Shown: positions 43,163 through 51,563 of the stretch, one piece after another
How positions within the stretch are numbered: position 1 is the stretch's first letter
Layout: each line of letters opens with the position of its first letter
Source of the DNA: VAZQ01 sp963835165
GTDB taxonomy: Bacteria > Pseudomonadota > Alphaproteobacteria > Rhizobiales > Xanthobacteraceae
Assembly (NCBI GenBank): GCA_963835165.1
Contig: CAWIGD010000039.1
Location: 19,316 to 83,315, forward strand
Direction: 5' to 3'
Length of the DNA stretch: 64,000 nucleotides
The notes under the pieces: model-generated
The model's input: only the letters and a program-made list of their open reading frames with translations
What the model was told of the DNA's origin: nothing
Database searches by the model: none
Program-made: the position numbers and the translations under genes

Positions 43163-44380
43163 TCAGTTCATCGCCGCCGCCGGGCGCAGCTTCTTGATCT
43201 CTTCGTCCGGCGGCATCACGCTCGCTCCGTCGACATACTTGAAGTTCGACATCGTGCCCTTGCCGTCCTTCAAGGCAATCTGACCGACATAGGCGCCGAC
43301 GGTCGCCTGATGATCGCTGGCGCGGTATTCGAACGGCCCGAACGGTCCTTGCACCTTGAGCCCGCGGAATGCCGCGATCAGCTTGTCGGTGTCGGTCGAT
43401 CCCGCCTTGGTGATGCCGGCGGCGAGCGAGTTGATGGTGTCGTAGCCGACCACCGAGCCCAGCCGCGGATAGTCGTTCCAGCGTTTCTGATATGCGGTGA
43501 CAAACGCCTTGTGCGCCGGCGTGTCGATCGCCTCCCAGGGATAGCCGGTGACCGTCCATCCGACCGGCGCCTCCTCCTTGAGCGGATCGAGATATTCCGG
43601 CTCGCCGGAGAGCAGGCTGACGACGGTGCGGTTCTTGAACGTGCCGCGGGTCGTGCCCTCGCGCACCAGCTTGGCGAGGTCCGGTCCGAACAGGACGTTG
43701 AAGATGGCGTCGGGCTTGGCGTCGTCGATTGCCTGCACCACGGCGCCGGCATCGACCTTGCCGAGCGGCGGCGCCTGCTCGGTCACGAACTCGACGTCCG
43801 GCTGGGCCTTCTTCAGCATCTCCTTGAACCAGGTGGCGGCGGACTGGCCGTACTCGAAGTTGGGATAGACGATGGCCCAGCGCTTCTTCTTCGCCGCAAG
43901 CGCCGCCGGCATCAGCATCGCCACCTGCATGTAGGTCGAGGCGCGCAGCCGGAACGTGTATTTGTTTCCGTTCTGCCAGGTGATCTTGTCGGTGAGGGGT
44001 TCGGCCGCCAGGAAGAACACCTTCTCCTTGCCGGCGAACTCGGTGACCGCGAGCCCGATATGGGAGAGGAACGTGCCGGCGATGATATTCACGCCCTCGC
44101 GGGTGACGAGCTCATTGGCGACGCGCACGGCGTCACCCGGCGTTGCGCCATCGTCGCGGGAGATGACCTCGAGTTTCTTGCCGAGCACGCCCCCTTTGGC
44201 GTTGATTTCCTCGACCGCGAGCTCCCAGCCTTTCCTGTAGGGCTCGAGGAAGGCCGGCTGCGACTTGTAGCTGTTGAGCTCGCCGATCTTGATCGTGGTC
44301 TGGGCGACGGCAGGCGTGCCGAGACAAACGACCACGGCGCTCGCCGCGGCCAGCGCAAGCAGCTGGGATCTGGTGCTCAT
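43163..44380 (-). CDS. Branched-chain amino acid-type ABC substrate-binding protein (LivK-like)
   Basis: A 405-residue periplasmic protein with a Sec leader (MSTRSQLLALAAASAVVVCL, cleavage near AVA-Q). Family I binding-protein features: IKIGELNSYKSQPAFLEPYR, EINAKGGVLGKKLEVISRDD, and ITKAGSTDTDKLIAAFRGLK near the end. GGAG lies six bases before the ATG. It is the first gene of the operon continuing with the fused permease, LivG, LivF and MarR. A palindrome sits 156 bp upstream. Such systems in this group often carry aromatic acids, amides or short-chain amides. Confidence 0.9.
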   Translation of the reverse strand: MSTRSQLLALAAASAVVVCLGTPAVAQTTIKIGELNSYKSQPAFLEPYRKGWELAVEEINAKGGVLGKKLEVISRDDGATPGDAVRVANELVTREGVNIIAGTFLSHIGLAVTEFAGKEKVFFLAAEPLTDKITWQNGNKYTFRLRASTYMQVAMLMPAALAAKKKRWAIVYPNFEYGQSAATWFKEMLKKAQPDVEFVTEQAPPLGKVDAGAVVQAIDDAKPDAIFNVLFGPDLAKLVREGTTRGTFKNRTVVSLLSGEPEYLDPLKEEAPVGWTVTGYPWEAIDTPAHKAFVTAYQKRWNDYPRLGSVVGYDTINSLAAGITKAGSTDTDKLIAAFRGLKVQGPFGPFEYRASDHQATVGAYVGQIALKDGKGTMSNFKYVDGASVMPPDEEIKKLRPAAAMN

Positions 44381-44535
44381 GCGGTGCTCCATTTCACGAG
44401 GTTGCAATGATGGCGAGGTCATCGGCTGGACCGAGCTGGATCACGGCCCGCTGCGGCCCTGGGTTGCGGGCGCGCGGCCGTCGCGACAAGTCCATCGGCC
44501 GTACGGTCGGCATCGAAGGAATGGCCCATCAATTC

Positions 44536-44549
44536 GTTTGTATGCAAAT
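44536..44549. promoter_or_regulatory. Palindromic operator candidate upstream of the Liv-type operon
   Basis: GTTTG (44536-44540), spacer TATG, CAAAT (44545-44549), with TTC just before. It is near-identical in form to GTTTG-CGTA-CAAAC at 47227-47240. Size and symmetry suit a MarR or GntR dimer; the MarR gene at 39199 is in the same operon. Confidence 0.4.
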
Positions 44550-44680
44550 AATGAGCCCGCCTTGAAGCTTGTCAAGGTCACTTAATCGCGCACCGATGCC
44601 GAAAAACACAGCATCGGGACGCTCGCGTCCGCCATCGGCCGTGGGCAGCGAAATCGAACAGCGGCGGATCGATGTTTCGG

Positions 44681-45493
44681 TCACTTGCGGTCACGCAGCC
44701 GATCCATCAGCGACTTCTCCTGTCCGCCGTCGATTTCGATCTGCGTGCCATTGACCATGTGCATGAGCGGCGAGGCCAGCATGACGACGAGATTGGCGAC
44801 CTCTTCGACTTCGGCGATGCGGCCGAGCGGGATCGAGGAGGGGGCGAGCTTGTCGGCCTCCGCGTGGGGCAGCTTCATGTCGCGCGCCATCGCCGCCACC
44901 AGACCGGCCCAGCGTTCGGTCCGCACCGGTCCTGGATTGACCGCGCAGAAGCTGATGTTGTCCTTGCCGTATTGGCCGGCGAGCGACATCGTCAGGTTCT
45001 GACCTGCCGCATTGGCTGCGCCCGGTGCGATCTCCCAATAGGACGGCTTGACGCCGTCGTTGCCGATCAGATTGACCACGCGGCCGCCGCCCTGCTTGAC
45101 CATGATCGGCAGCACATAGCGCAGGCAGCGCACATAACCCATGAATTTGAGCTGCAGTGACTGCTCCCAGTCGGCCTCCGACAGATGCTCCAGCACGCCG
45201 CCGGGGGATGACCCTGCATTGTTGACCATGATGTCGACGCGGCCGAGCGCCTTGTGGCCCTGTTCGACGAACCTCCTGGTGTCTGCGTCCTTGCTGAGAT
45301 CGGCGGTGATGGGGACGATCTTGCGCTTGGTCTCCTTGGCGATCTCCGCCGCCGTCGCCTCGAGCGGCTCCTTGCGGCGGGCGCAGATCGCAACATCGAC
45401 GCCTTCCTGCGCCAGCGCGCGGGCAATACCTTTGCCGATCCCTTCGCTGCCACCCGTGACCAGCGCGGTCTTGCCGTTGAGCTTGAGGTCCAT
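44681..45493 (-). CDS. SDR-family oxidoreductase with altered catalytic motif
   Basis: A 270-residue Rossmann protein. The cofactor loop is TALVTGGSEGIGKGIARAL and the NNAG motif is VDIMVNNAGSSPGGVLEH. The usual YxxxK active site is missing: the aligned region APGAANAAGQNLTMSLA has Pro at the Tyr position and Asn at the Lys position, and the Ser-bearing strand reads VNLIGNDG. So a normal ketoreductase mechanism is unlikely. The broken SDR at 63261 shows the same Asn (GVTGNAGLVAFT), so the two belong to one subfamily. It is the last gene of the hydrolase / enoyl-CoA hydratase / SDR operon; GGAG lies before the ATG. Confidence 0.88.
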   Translation of the reverse strand: MDLKLNGKTALVTGGSEGIGKGIARALAQEGVDVAICARRKEPLEATAAEIAKETKRKIVPITADLSKDADTRRFVEQGHKALGRVDIMVNNAGSSPGGVLEHLSEADWEQSLQLKFMGYVRCLRYVLPIMVKQGGGRVVNLIGNDGVKPSYWEIAPGAANAAGQNLTMSLAGQYGKDNISFCAVNPGPVRTERWAGLVAAMARDMKLPHAEADKLAPSSIPLGRIAEVEEVANLVVMLASPLMHMVNGTQIEIDGGQEKSLMDRLRDRK

Positions 45494-45529
45494 GTCGGTC
45501 TCCTTTGCGATCGGTCTCGAATGATGGGA

Positions 45530-46318
45530 TCAGCTGCCGGTGAAGCGCGGCGCTCGTTTTTCCGCAAAGGCGCGGCGGCCCTCGGCATAGTCGGCGCTGG
45601 CATCGGCGGCCGCGTAGAGCCGCTCGGCCTCGGTCAGACGCGCGGCGGCGCCCGACAGGTGCGCGCGAATGGCCGCCTTGGCGGCCGCGATCGTGAGCGG
45701 CGCGTTGTCGGCGATCCGGCCGGTCCACTCCGCGGCAACGCGTTCGATCTCCGTCGGCGGCACGAGAGCGGACACGCTGCCGAGCTGATAGGCGCGCTGG
45801 GCGGGCAGGCGCTCGGCGGTGAAGATCAGTTCGCACGTCGCGCTCACGCCGAACACGCGCAGGAATCGCTTGATCCCACGCGGGTCGTAGCCGAGCCCGA
45901 GCCGGGCCGCCGGCACCGCGAAAAAGGCATTGTCGGCGGCGATCCGCAGATCGCAGCTCGCGGCCAGCGAAGCGCCGGCGCCCATGCAAGGTCCGATGAT
46001 AACGGCGATGGTCGGCCGCGCGATGGCCTCGATCAACTGGCAGCTGTCCTCGACCAGATCGTCGTAAGCGCGCGCATTGGCGGCGCCGCTGCGCGCGCTC
46101 TCGAAATCGGCGATGTCCGCGCCGGCCGAGAACGCCTTGTCGCCGTCGCCGCGGATCACCACCGCACGCACATCGTCACGCGTGCCCACCTCCGACGCGA
46201 AAGCGTGGATCGCACGCCACATGGCAGCGGAGACGGCGTTGCGGCGGGCCGGATTGCGCAGCCGCAGCGTGGCAACTCCCCCGGCCATGTCGATTGCGAT
46301 ATCGCCGCCTTCGCTCAT
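45530..46318 (-). CDS. Enoyl-CoA hydratase/isomerase (crotonase) family protein
   Basis: A 262-residue crotonase: ATLRLRNPARRNAVSAAMWR, oxyanion motifs KAFSAGADIADFE and GPCMGAGASLAASCDLRIA, then the GLGYDPRGIKRFLRVFG helix. Of the two acidic catalytic residues of hydratases, the one in the PE motif (rat Glu144) is replaced (FAVPAARLG), while the one equivalent to Glu164 (ATCELIFTAERL) is kept. That pattern fits an isomerase or other crotonase reaction better than simple hydration. ATGA overlap with the preceding hydrolase gene (46315-46318). It acts on an acyl-CoA, perhaps made from the transporter's substrate. Confidence 0.88.
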   Translation of the reverse strand: MSEGGDIAIDMAGGVATLRLRNPARRNAVSAAMWRAIHAFASEVGTRDDVRAVVIRGDGDKAFSAGADIADFESARSGAANARAYDDLVEDSCQLIEAIARPTIAVIIGPCMGAGASLAASCDLRIAADNAFFAVPAARLGLGYDPRGIKRFLRVFGVSATCELIFTAERLPAQRAYQLGSVSALVPPTEIERVAAEWTGRIADNAPLTIAAAKAAIRAHLSGAAARLTEAERLYAAADASADYAEGRRAFAEKRAPRFTGS

Positions 46319-47184
46319 CTCGTCATGCCGGCTTGCTTGTGTGCGAGCCAGCGGCCCGCCTCCGCGGCCGAGAACAGTTCGGCGAGCGCCGCATTCACCG
46401 CCGCGGGCTCCTCGCTGTTGATGGTATGGCCCGCACGCGGCACCACCAGAAGGGCCGCCGTCGGCACCGTACGCTTGAGGAAGACGCTGCCGTCGAGACA
46501 AAGATCGTCCTCGTCGCCGACGATCACCATGAGCGGCACCGAGAACTGCTTGAGCGCGGCTTCCATCTCCCACAGCGTCGGACGCTTGAGCTGAAGATTG
46601 AGCATGGTGTGAGCGTGGCCTTCGGCCGAGTGCTCAGCCAGCATGCGCGCGAACTCGCTCCAGCCGCGCGGGTCCTTGTGTTTGAAGGCCTGACGCATCG
46701 GGGCATCGGCGTATTTCGCGGCGGCGGAAACGATCCCTTCGGCGGCGAACATCTTTCCGGTCTCGGCCGCCAGCGCCTTCATGGCGTCGCGTGACGCCGC
46801 GTCCGGGGTCGAGCCCCAGCCGCAGCCGGCGGCGGTCACCGACAGGCAGCGTTGCGGGTACCGGATACCGACATGCAGCGCGGTGTACGCGCCCATCGAG
46901 TGACCGACGACGTGCGCCTTGTCGATACCAAGCGCGTCCATCACCGCGATCACGTCGTCACGGGCGAGGTCCTGGGAGTAGCGGGCGGGGTCGGAGGGTA
47001 CATCCGAGGGTGGATATCCCCGCTGACTGTAGGTGACGCAGCGATGCTGGCGGCTGAAATGGCGCAGCTGCGGTTCCCAGCTGCGATAGTCGCCGGCATA
47101 CTCGTGAACGAAGATGACCGGCGTGCCAGACCCGACCTCTTCCACGTGGAGCTTTACGCCGTCGGGGGTGGAAATTCTCGCCAT
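46315..47184 (-). CDS. Alpha/beta-fold hydrolase
   Basis: A 289-residue hydrolase. The oxyanion strand is PVIFVHEYAGDYRSW, the nucleophile elbow is VVGHSMGAYTALH, the acid lies in VIVGDEDDLCLDG and the histidine in VPRAGHTINSEEP. Typical of C-C or ester hydrolases such as meta-cleavage product or 3-oxoadipate enol-lactone hydrolases. ATG 47184 gives MARISTPDGVKL; an upstream frame adds 18 residues but crosses the promoter. A palindrome at 47227 lies 43 bp upstream. It is the first gene of the operon with the crotonase and SDR. Confidence 0.87.
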   Translation of the reverse strand: MARISTPDGVKLHVEEVGSGTPVIFVHEYAGDYRSWEPQLRHFSRQHRCVTYSQRGYPPSDVPSDPARYSQDLARDDVIAVMDALGIDKAHVVGHSMGAYTALHVGIRYPQRCLSVTAAGCGWGSTPDAASRDAMKALAAETGKMFAAEGIVSAAAKYADAPMRQAFKHKDPRGWSEFARMLAEHSAEGHAHTMLNLQLKRPTLWEMEAALKQFSVPLMVIVGDEDDLCLDGSVFLKRTVPTAALLVVPRAGHTINSEEPAAVNAALAELFSAAEAGRWLAHKQAGMTR

Positions 47185-47226
47185 TGCGATACTTTCGCAA
47201 ACGCCAAAGAAGCGCATTCCAACTTC

Positions 47227-47240
47227 GTTTGCGTACAAAC
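47227..47240. promoter_or_regulatory. Palindromic operator candidate upstream of the hydrolase operon
   Basis: GTTTG (47227-47231), CGTA, CAAAC (47236-47240): a perfect 5-bp inverted repeat with a 4-base centre, followed by an A-rich stretch. It matches the site at 44536 in 9 of the 10 arm bases and in the preceding TTC, and may place both operons under one repressor. Confidence 0.42.
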
Positions 47241-47325
47241 AAAAGGCTAGTCAACTCATGACGGCTTCGCAAGCCGCGAAAATAGCCACACGGCGGCGTG
47301 AAATGGCTGCGATTGAGGCCTTGCG

Positions 47326-48174
47326 TCAAACGCCCATGATGGCCTTGGCGGCGTTGCCCACCGCCTCGACGTCATCGCCGGCATCGAGGAAGGCGACGAT
47401 GCGGCAGGGGCAGCCTTCGAGACCTTCGTATCGCCAGGGGAATGCGCCGATCAGCGCGCGCTTGTTGAGCATGAGTTCGATATCGCCGCCGAGGTTCTCC
47501 GCGTGCAGCAGGCCTTCCTGGAATGCCCAGTTGTGAAACGGAAAGACGTCGGCCACGACCCGACGCTGGGATTTCTTGTGAACGTATTCGAAAGTCCCGA
47601 AGAATTCTCCCGGGGTCTTGCCGTGTATCTTGGTGAATTGCGCGGCCAGATCCGGCCGCATGGTACGGATCGACGTGTTCATGGCATGGTCGCATGAGCC
47701 GGTGTCCATGCCCCACCACTTGATCTTCTTCTCGAACATCCAGTGCAGGGTGTCGAGATTGGGGCCGGGGTGGTAACAGAAGTACTTCACGAGATCCTGC
47801 CGGGGCTGACCCTCGTAGTGGCGATGCCACCCCGTGTGCAGAATCAAGATGTCGCCCTCGCGGATGTCGGCGCCGGCACTCTCGATGATGTCGGGCGTGA
47901 TCACGGCCCAGTCCGACATCTTGCCTGAGATGTCGACCACCACACCGCGGTTGACCAGATAATCGAGCGGCAGCGAAGCCATGTCGCCCTTGCGATTGTC
48001 GGTCGCGTGCATGGCCCCGTCGAAATGGGTCCCGACATGCAGGGCGGTGTCGATGCGCTGCGCGACGATCATCTGGGTCTGCAGGTTCTGCGCGTAATAC
48101 ATTTTGTTGCCGGCATATCCGACCCAGCCGGGCGTATGAACGTTCATCACATGGGTCATATCGATGATTTTCAT
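47326..48174 (-). CDS. Cyclase family protein (kynurenine formamidase-like)
   Basis: A 282-residue protein of the cyclase / arylformamidase family: the metal motif HVGTHFDGAMHAT (HxGTHxDxPxH-like), GDILILHTGWHRHYE and IKWWGMDTGSCDHAMN. Family members hydrolyse N-formyl or lactam-type bonds or dehydrate lactones with Zn or Mn. Start ATG 48174 gives MKIIDMTHVMNVHTPGW. Alone on its strand, divergent from the fused molybdenum-subunit gene, so perhaps controlled with it. Confidence 0.9.
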   Translation of the reverse strand: MKIIDMTHVMNVHTPGWVGYAGNKMYYAQNLQTQMIVAQRIDTALHVGTHFDGAMHATDNRKGDMASLPLDYLVNRGVVVDISGKMSDWAVITPDIIESAGADIREGDILILHTGWHRHYEGQPRQDLVKYFCYHPGPNLDTLHWMFEKKIKWWGMDTGSCDHAMNTSIRTMRPDLAAQFTKIHGKTPGEFFGTFEYVHKKSQRRVVADVFPFHNWAFQEGLLHAENLGGDIELMLNKRALIGAFPWRYEGLEGCPCRIVAFLDAGDDVEAVGNAAKAIMGV

Positions 48175-48200
48175 GGTGGCCTTCTTGCTCCTGTACGCAC

Positions 48201-48216
48201 CACACTGGGTTGTGTG
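48201..48216. promoter_or_regulatory. Inverted repeat in the divergent promoter region
   Basis: CACAC (48201-48205), TGGGTT, GTGTG (48212-48216), within the 118-bp space between the cyclase gene and the molybdenum-subunit gene. Position and symmetry suggest an operator shared by both genes. Confidence 0.3.
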
Positions 48217-48240
48217 TCGTTCATCAGCTTGCAGTTTCGT

Positions 48241-48265
48241 AGGGTGCGCACTACCGTGCAACCCT
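48241..48265 (+). promoter_or_regulatory. Imperfect hairpin in the leader of the Mo-subunit gene
   Basis: AGGGT plus GCAC on the left pair with GTGC and ACCCT on the right around a TACC loop, with a small bulge. It ends 28 bp before the start codon, so it could be an operator or could affect the leader of the messenger. No T-run follows. Confidence 0.25.
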
Positions 48266-48292
48266 ATTCGAGTTCCTGCGCAAAGATCGTCC

Positions 48293-51200
48293 ATGAATAT
48301 GCCAGCCGCGCCGCTGATCGGTCAGCCGGTCGATCGGGCGGAAGACCGGCGCTTTCTCACCGGGGCGGGGACATTCGTCGACGACTTGAAGCGCGAAGGG
48401 ATGCTGCACGCGGTGGTCCTGCGCAGCAGCGTGGCGCATGGACGCATCAACGGCATCGATACGTCGGCCGCGCGGGCGCGGAAAGGCGTGCGGGCCGTGA
48501 TCACCGCGGCCGAGATCGGCGAGACCATTCCGTTGATCCCGTTGCGGCTTGCGAACCTGCCGGAATTTGCGCCTTACCTGCAGCCGGTCATTGCCAGGGA
48601 CAAGGTGCGCTACGTCGGAGAGCCGCTCGCGGTGGTCGTGGCGGAGACCCAGGCGCTGGCCGAAGATGCGCTTGAAGCGATCGAGGTCGATATCGCGCCG
48701 CTGCCGGCGCTGCCGGACCGGCATGCGGCGGCAAGCGGCAAGTCGCTGCTGTTCGAAGCGAGCGGCAGCAATCGCGCGGTGCGGTATTCGGTATCGTCGG
48801 GCGACGCCGAGGCGGCTTTCGCCAAGGCCGAGTACACCCGCCGCGAGAGCTTTCGCTGTCATCGCCTGACCGCGGTTCCTCTGGAGACCCGCGGCCTCAT
48901 CGCCGAATGGGATGCGGCGAAGGGGAGGCTCGTCATTTTCGGCGCCACCAAGGTCCTGTTCTTCAACCGTCGCGTGCTCGCGCCCATGCTGGGGCTTCCC
49001 GAGCATGCCATCGACATGATTGAACTCGACGTCGGCGGCGGCTTCGGCGTGCGCGGCGAGTTCTATCCCGAGGATTTTCTCATCCCGTTCGCGGCGCGCC
49101 ATGTCGGCCGCCCGGTCAAATGGATCGAGGATCGCCGCGAGCATCTGATGGCGACCAATCACTCGCGCGAGGTCGACTGCGACCTCGAGGTTGCGTGCAC
49201 GCGCGACGGCATCATCCTCGGCTTGCGCGGCCACATCTACGGCGATATGGGCGCCTATATCCGCACCAACGGCGGAGTGGTGCCGGCCAAGGCCGGGCAA
49301 TTCCTCCCCGGGCCCTACCGCATCCGCGACGTGGCCATCACCGTCGAAGCGCTGATGACGAGCAAGACGCCGGTCGGCACGCTTCGGGCGCCCGGACGGT
49401 TCGAAGCGAACTTCTTTCGCGAGCGCCTGCTCGACATCGTGGCCCGCGATCTCGGCCTCGACCCGATGGAATTCCGCCGCAGAAATCTGATCAGCGAGGC
49501 CGAACTGCCGTTCGCGACCGGGAAGCTCGTGCCTTACGAGGGTGAGACCGACTTCGACACCGGCGACTACCACGCCACGTTCGAGCGGGTGCTGCACGAG
49601 ATCGGCTGGGCCGAGAAGAAATCGCTGCAGGGCCGTCTGATCGACGGACGCTACCACGGCCTCGCCGCCGTGCCGTTCGTCGAAAGCAGCGGCTCGGGCA
49701 AGGAGAACGTGCGCGTCATAGTCGAGGACGACGGCTGTGTGACCGTCTACGTCGGGTCGTCGGTGCTGGGGCAGGGGCTCGAGACCACGCTGGCCCAGGT
49801 CGCCGCGGATACGCTCAAGTTGCCGTTCGAGCGCGTGCGCATTCTCCATGGCTCGACCACCTATGTGCGCGAGGGCTTCGGCACATTCGCGTCCCGGTCC
49901 ATGGTGGTGGGCGGGTCGGCGGTGATGGATGGCTGCAGCAATCTCATCGCCGCGATCCGTGCCGCGGCTACCGAACGCTTCGGCCTGCCCAATGAAGAGA
50001 TGACGATCGCGGACGGCATCGTGAGCGCTGGAACGAAGCGCGCGACCTTCGCGGAATTTGCCGGCCTCGAGGTCGAAGGCACCTTCGCGACCACGATCCG
50101 CACCTACAGCTACGGCGCCCACGCCTGCCACGTCGCGGTCGATCCGCGCACCGGCCATGTCGACATTCTCGATTACGTCGCCATCGAGGATGTCGGCCGC
50201 GCCATCAATCCGCATATTGTCCACGGCCAGGCGATCGGCGCCCTGGTGCAAGGATTGGGCGGCGTTTTCCTCGACCAGGTCATCTATGATGATGACGCTC
50301 AGATCCTCAACACTTCGCTTGCCGACTATCTCCTGCCCCTCGCGTGCGATTTTCCCAATGTCCGCGCCATCACCATGGAGCTCCGGCGATCCAAGACCAA
50401 TCCGCTCGGCGCCAAAGGCGCGGGGGAAGGCGGCATGGTCGCCGTGGCGGCGACCGCCGCGAATGCCGTGGCGGCGGCGCTTGCTCCTCTTGGCGTTACA
50501 CTGTGCGAGCTGCCGCTGTCGCCGTCGCATATGTGGAAGCTGGTGAAGCGGCAAGATGAATTCACCGAAAGGGTTGACATGAGAAAGGTCGTCTTTGCTC
50601 TCGCCGCGTTTTGCGTCGTCGCTTCGTTACAGGGCGCGAGCGCAGAAGAGGCCTATCCGCGCCGCGCCATCAAGCTGATCGTGCCGTTCGCGGCCGGAGG
50701 CAACACCGACGTGGTGGGGCGTCTGACCGCCAGCTACATGCAGAAAGCGCTCAACGCGAACGTGGTGGTGGAGAACCGCGCCGGCGCCGGCGGCATCAAC
50801 GGCACCGACGCCGTCGCCAAGGCCGCGCCCGACGGCTACACGCTGTGCATCTGCGGGATCGGGCCGATCACGGTCTCGCCGGCGACCGAGAAGCTGCCTT
50901 ATGACCCGCTCAAGGACCTCGCTCCGATCAGCCTGATCAACACCAATCCGCTGGTCCTCGTGGTCAATCCGCAGGTCAAGGCCAGCTCCGCCGCCGAGCT
51001 CGCCGCGCTCAGCAAGAGTGTGCCCGATGGCCTCAGCTACGGCACGGTCGGCGCCGGCGGCCTCATGCAATTCGCGGCGGAGATCTTCCGCGTCAAGACC
51101 GGATCGAAGTTTACTTCCGTGCCGTATCGCGGCGGCGCCTTGGCGACCGCGGCGGTGGTCACCGGCGAGGTCCAGCTCGCATTCTCCAACATGTCGGATG

Positions 51201-51544
51201 CGATGGGCCAGCTCGCCGCGGGTACGGTGCGCCCGCTCGCCATCACCACGGCCAAGCGCAGCCCGCACATGCCTGACATCCCGACGCTGATAGAGCTGGG
51301 ACTGGTCGACTATCCGGTCGAGTCCTGGAACGCGCTGTTCGCGCCGGCGGGCACACCGCAGCCGGTCATCGATCGCCTCGCCGAGGTGATGGCGCAGATG
51401 GCAAAGGACGAGGAGATCCGGAAGCGGATGGCCGATTTCGGCTCGATCGCCGTGGCCAACACGCCCGCTGAGTTCACGGAGATGTTGCGCGAGGAAACCG
51501 ATCAGTGGGCGAAGGCGCTCAGCGCCATCGGCCTCAAGCGCTGA
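48293..51544 (+). CDS. Molybdopterin-binding subunit fused in frame to a Bug-type binding protein
   Basis: One open frame of 1083 codons without a stop. Residues 1-762 form a complete xanthine dehydrogenase-family large subunit: LIGQPVDRAEDRRFLTGAGT, DVGGGFGVRGEFYPED, WIEDRREHLMATNHSRE, GTLRAPGRFEANFFRERLLD and GAGEGGMVAV with its glutamate near 712. It ends at the normal place (ELPLSPSHMWKLVKRQDE). Six residues later the frame runs into MRKVVFALAAFCVVASLQGA, the signal peptide of a full Bug protein. Such a fusion would put a cytoplasmic enzyme before a secreted domain. An ATGA lies exactly at the joint (50579-50582): the TGA is out of frame, so a one-base indel upstream would restore two genes with a 4-bp overlap. 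No partner FAD or 2Fe-2S gene adjoins it. Confidence 0.8.
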   Translation: MNMPAAPLIGQPVDRAEDRRFLTGAGTFVDDLKREGMLHAVVLRSSVAHGRINGIDTSAARARKGVRAVITAAEIGETIPLIPLRLANLPEFAPYLQPVIARDKVRYVGEPLAVVVAETQALAEDALEAIEVDIAPLPALPDRHAAASGKSLLFEASGSNRAVRYSVSSGDAEAAFAKAEYTRRESFRCHRLTAVPLETRGLIAEWDAAKGRLVIFGATKVLFFNRRVLAPMLGLPEHAIDMIELDVGGGFGVRGEFYPEDFLIPFAARHVGRPVKWIEDRREHLMATNHSREVDCDLEVACTRDGIILGLRGHIYGDMGAYIRTNGGVVPAKAGQFLPGPYRIRDVAITVEALMTSKTPVGTLRAPGRFEANFFRERLLDIVARDLGLDPMEFRRRNLISEAELPFATGKLVPYEGETDFDTGDYHATFERVLHEIGWAEKKSLQGRLIDGRYHGLAAVPFVESSGSGKENVRVIVEDDGCVTVYVGSSVLGQGLETTLAQVAADTLKLPFERVRILHGSTTYVREGFGTFASRSMVVGGSAVMDGCSNLIAAIRAAATERFGLPNEEMTIADGIVSAGTKRATFAEFAGLEVEGTFATTIRTYSYGAHACHVAVDPRTGHVDILDYVAIEDVGRAINPHIVHGQAIGALVQGLGGVFLDQVIYDDDAQILNTSLADYLLPLACDFPNVRAITMELRRSKTNPLGAKGAGEGGMVAVAATAANAVAAALAPLGVTLCELPLSPSHMWKLVKRQDEFTERVDMRKVVFALAAFCVVASLQGASAEEAYPRRAIKLIVPFAAGGNTDVVGRLTASYMQKALNANVVVENRAGAGGINGTDAVAKAAPDGYTLCICGIGPITVSPATEKLPYDPLKDLAPISLINTNPLVLVVNPQVKASSAAELAALSKSVPDGLSYGTVGAGGLMQFAAEIFRVKTGSKFTSVPYRGGALATAAVVTGEVQLAFSNMSDAMGQLAAGTVRPLAITTAKRSPHMPDIPTLIELGLVDYPVESWNALFAPAGTPQPVIDRLAEVMAQMAKDEEIRKRMADFGSIAVANTPAEFTEMLREETDQWAKALSAIGLKR
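50579..51544 (+). CDS. Bug/TctC-family binding protein (3' part of the fused frame, probable separate start)
   Basis: Read from ATG 50579 this is a normal 321-residue Bug protein with its own Sec leader (cleavage near ASA-E), then RRAIKLIVPFAAGGNTDVVG, KAAPDGYTLCICG, SVPYRGGALATAAVVTGEVQ and HMPDIPTLIELGL. AAAGGG lies five bases before the ATG and can serve as a ribosome site. Internal initiation would give a correctly exported protein even if the upstream frame is open. Confidence 0.72.
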   Translation: MRKVVFALAAFCVVASLQGASAEEAYPRRAIKLIVPFAAGGNTDVVGRLTASYMQKALNANVVVENRAGAGGINGTDAVAKAAPDGYTLCICGIGPITVSPATEKLPYDPLKDLAPISLINTNPLVLVVNPQVKASSAAELAALSKSVPDGLSYGTVGAGGLMQFAAEIFRVKTGSKFTSVPYRGGALATAAVVTGEVQLAFSNMSDAMGQLAAGTVRPLAITTAKRSPHMPDIPTLIELGLVDYPVESWNALFAPAGTPQPVIDRLAEVMAQMAKDEEIRKRMADFGSIAVANTPAEFTEMLREETDQWAKALSAIGLKR

Positions 51545-51563
51545 CGACCACGCGCCGGTTTGC

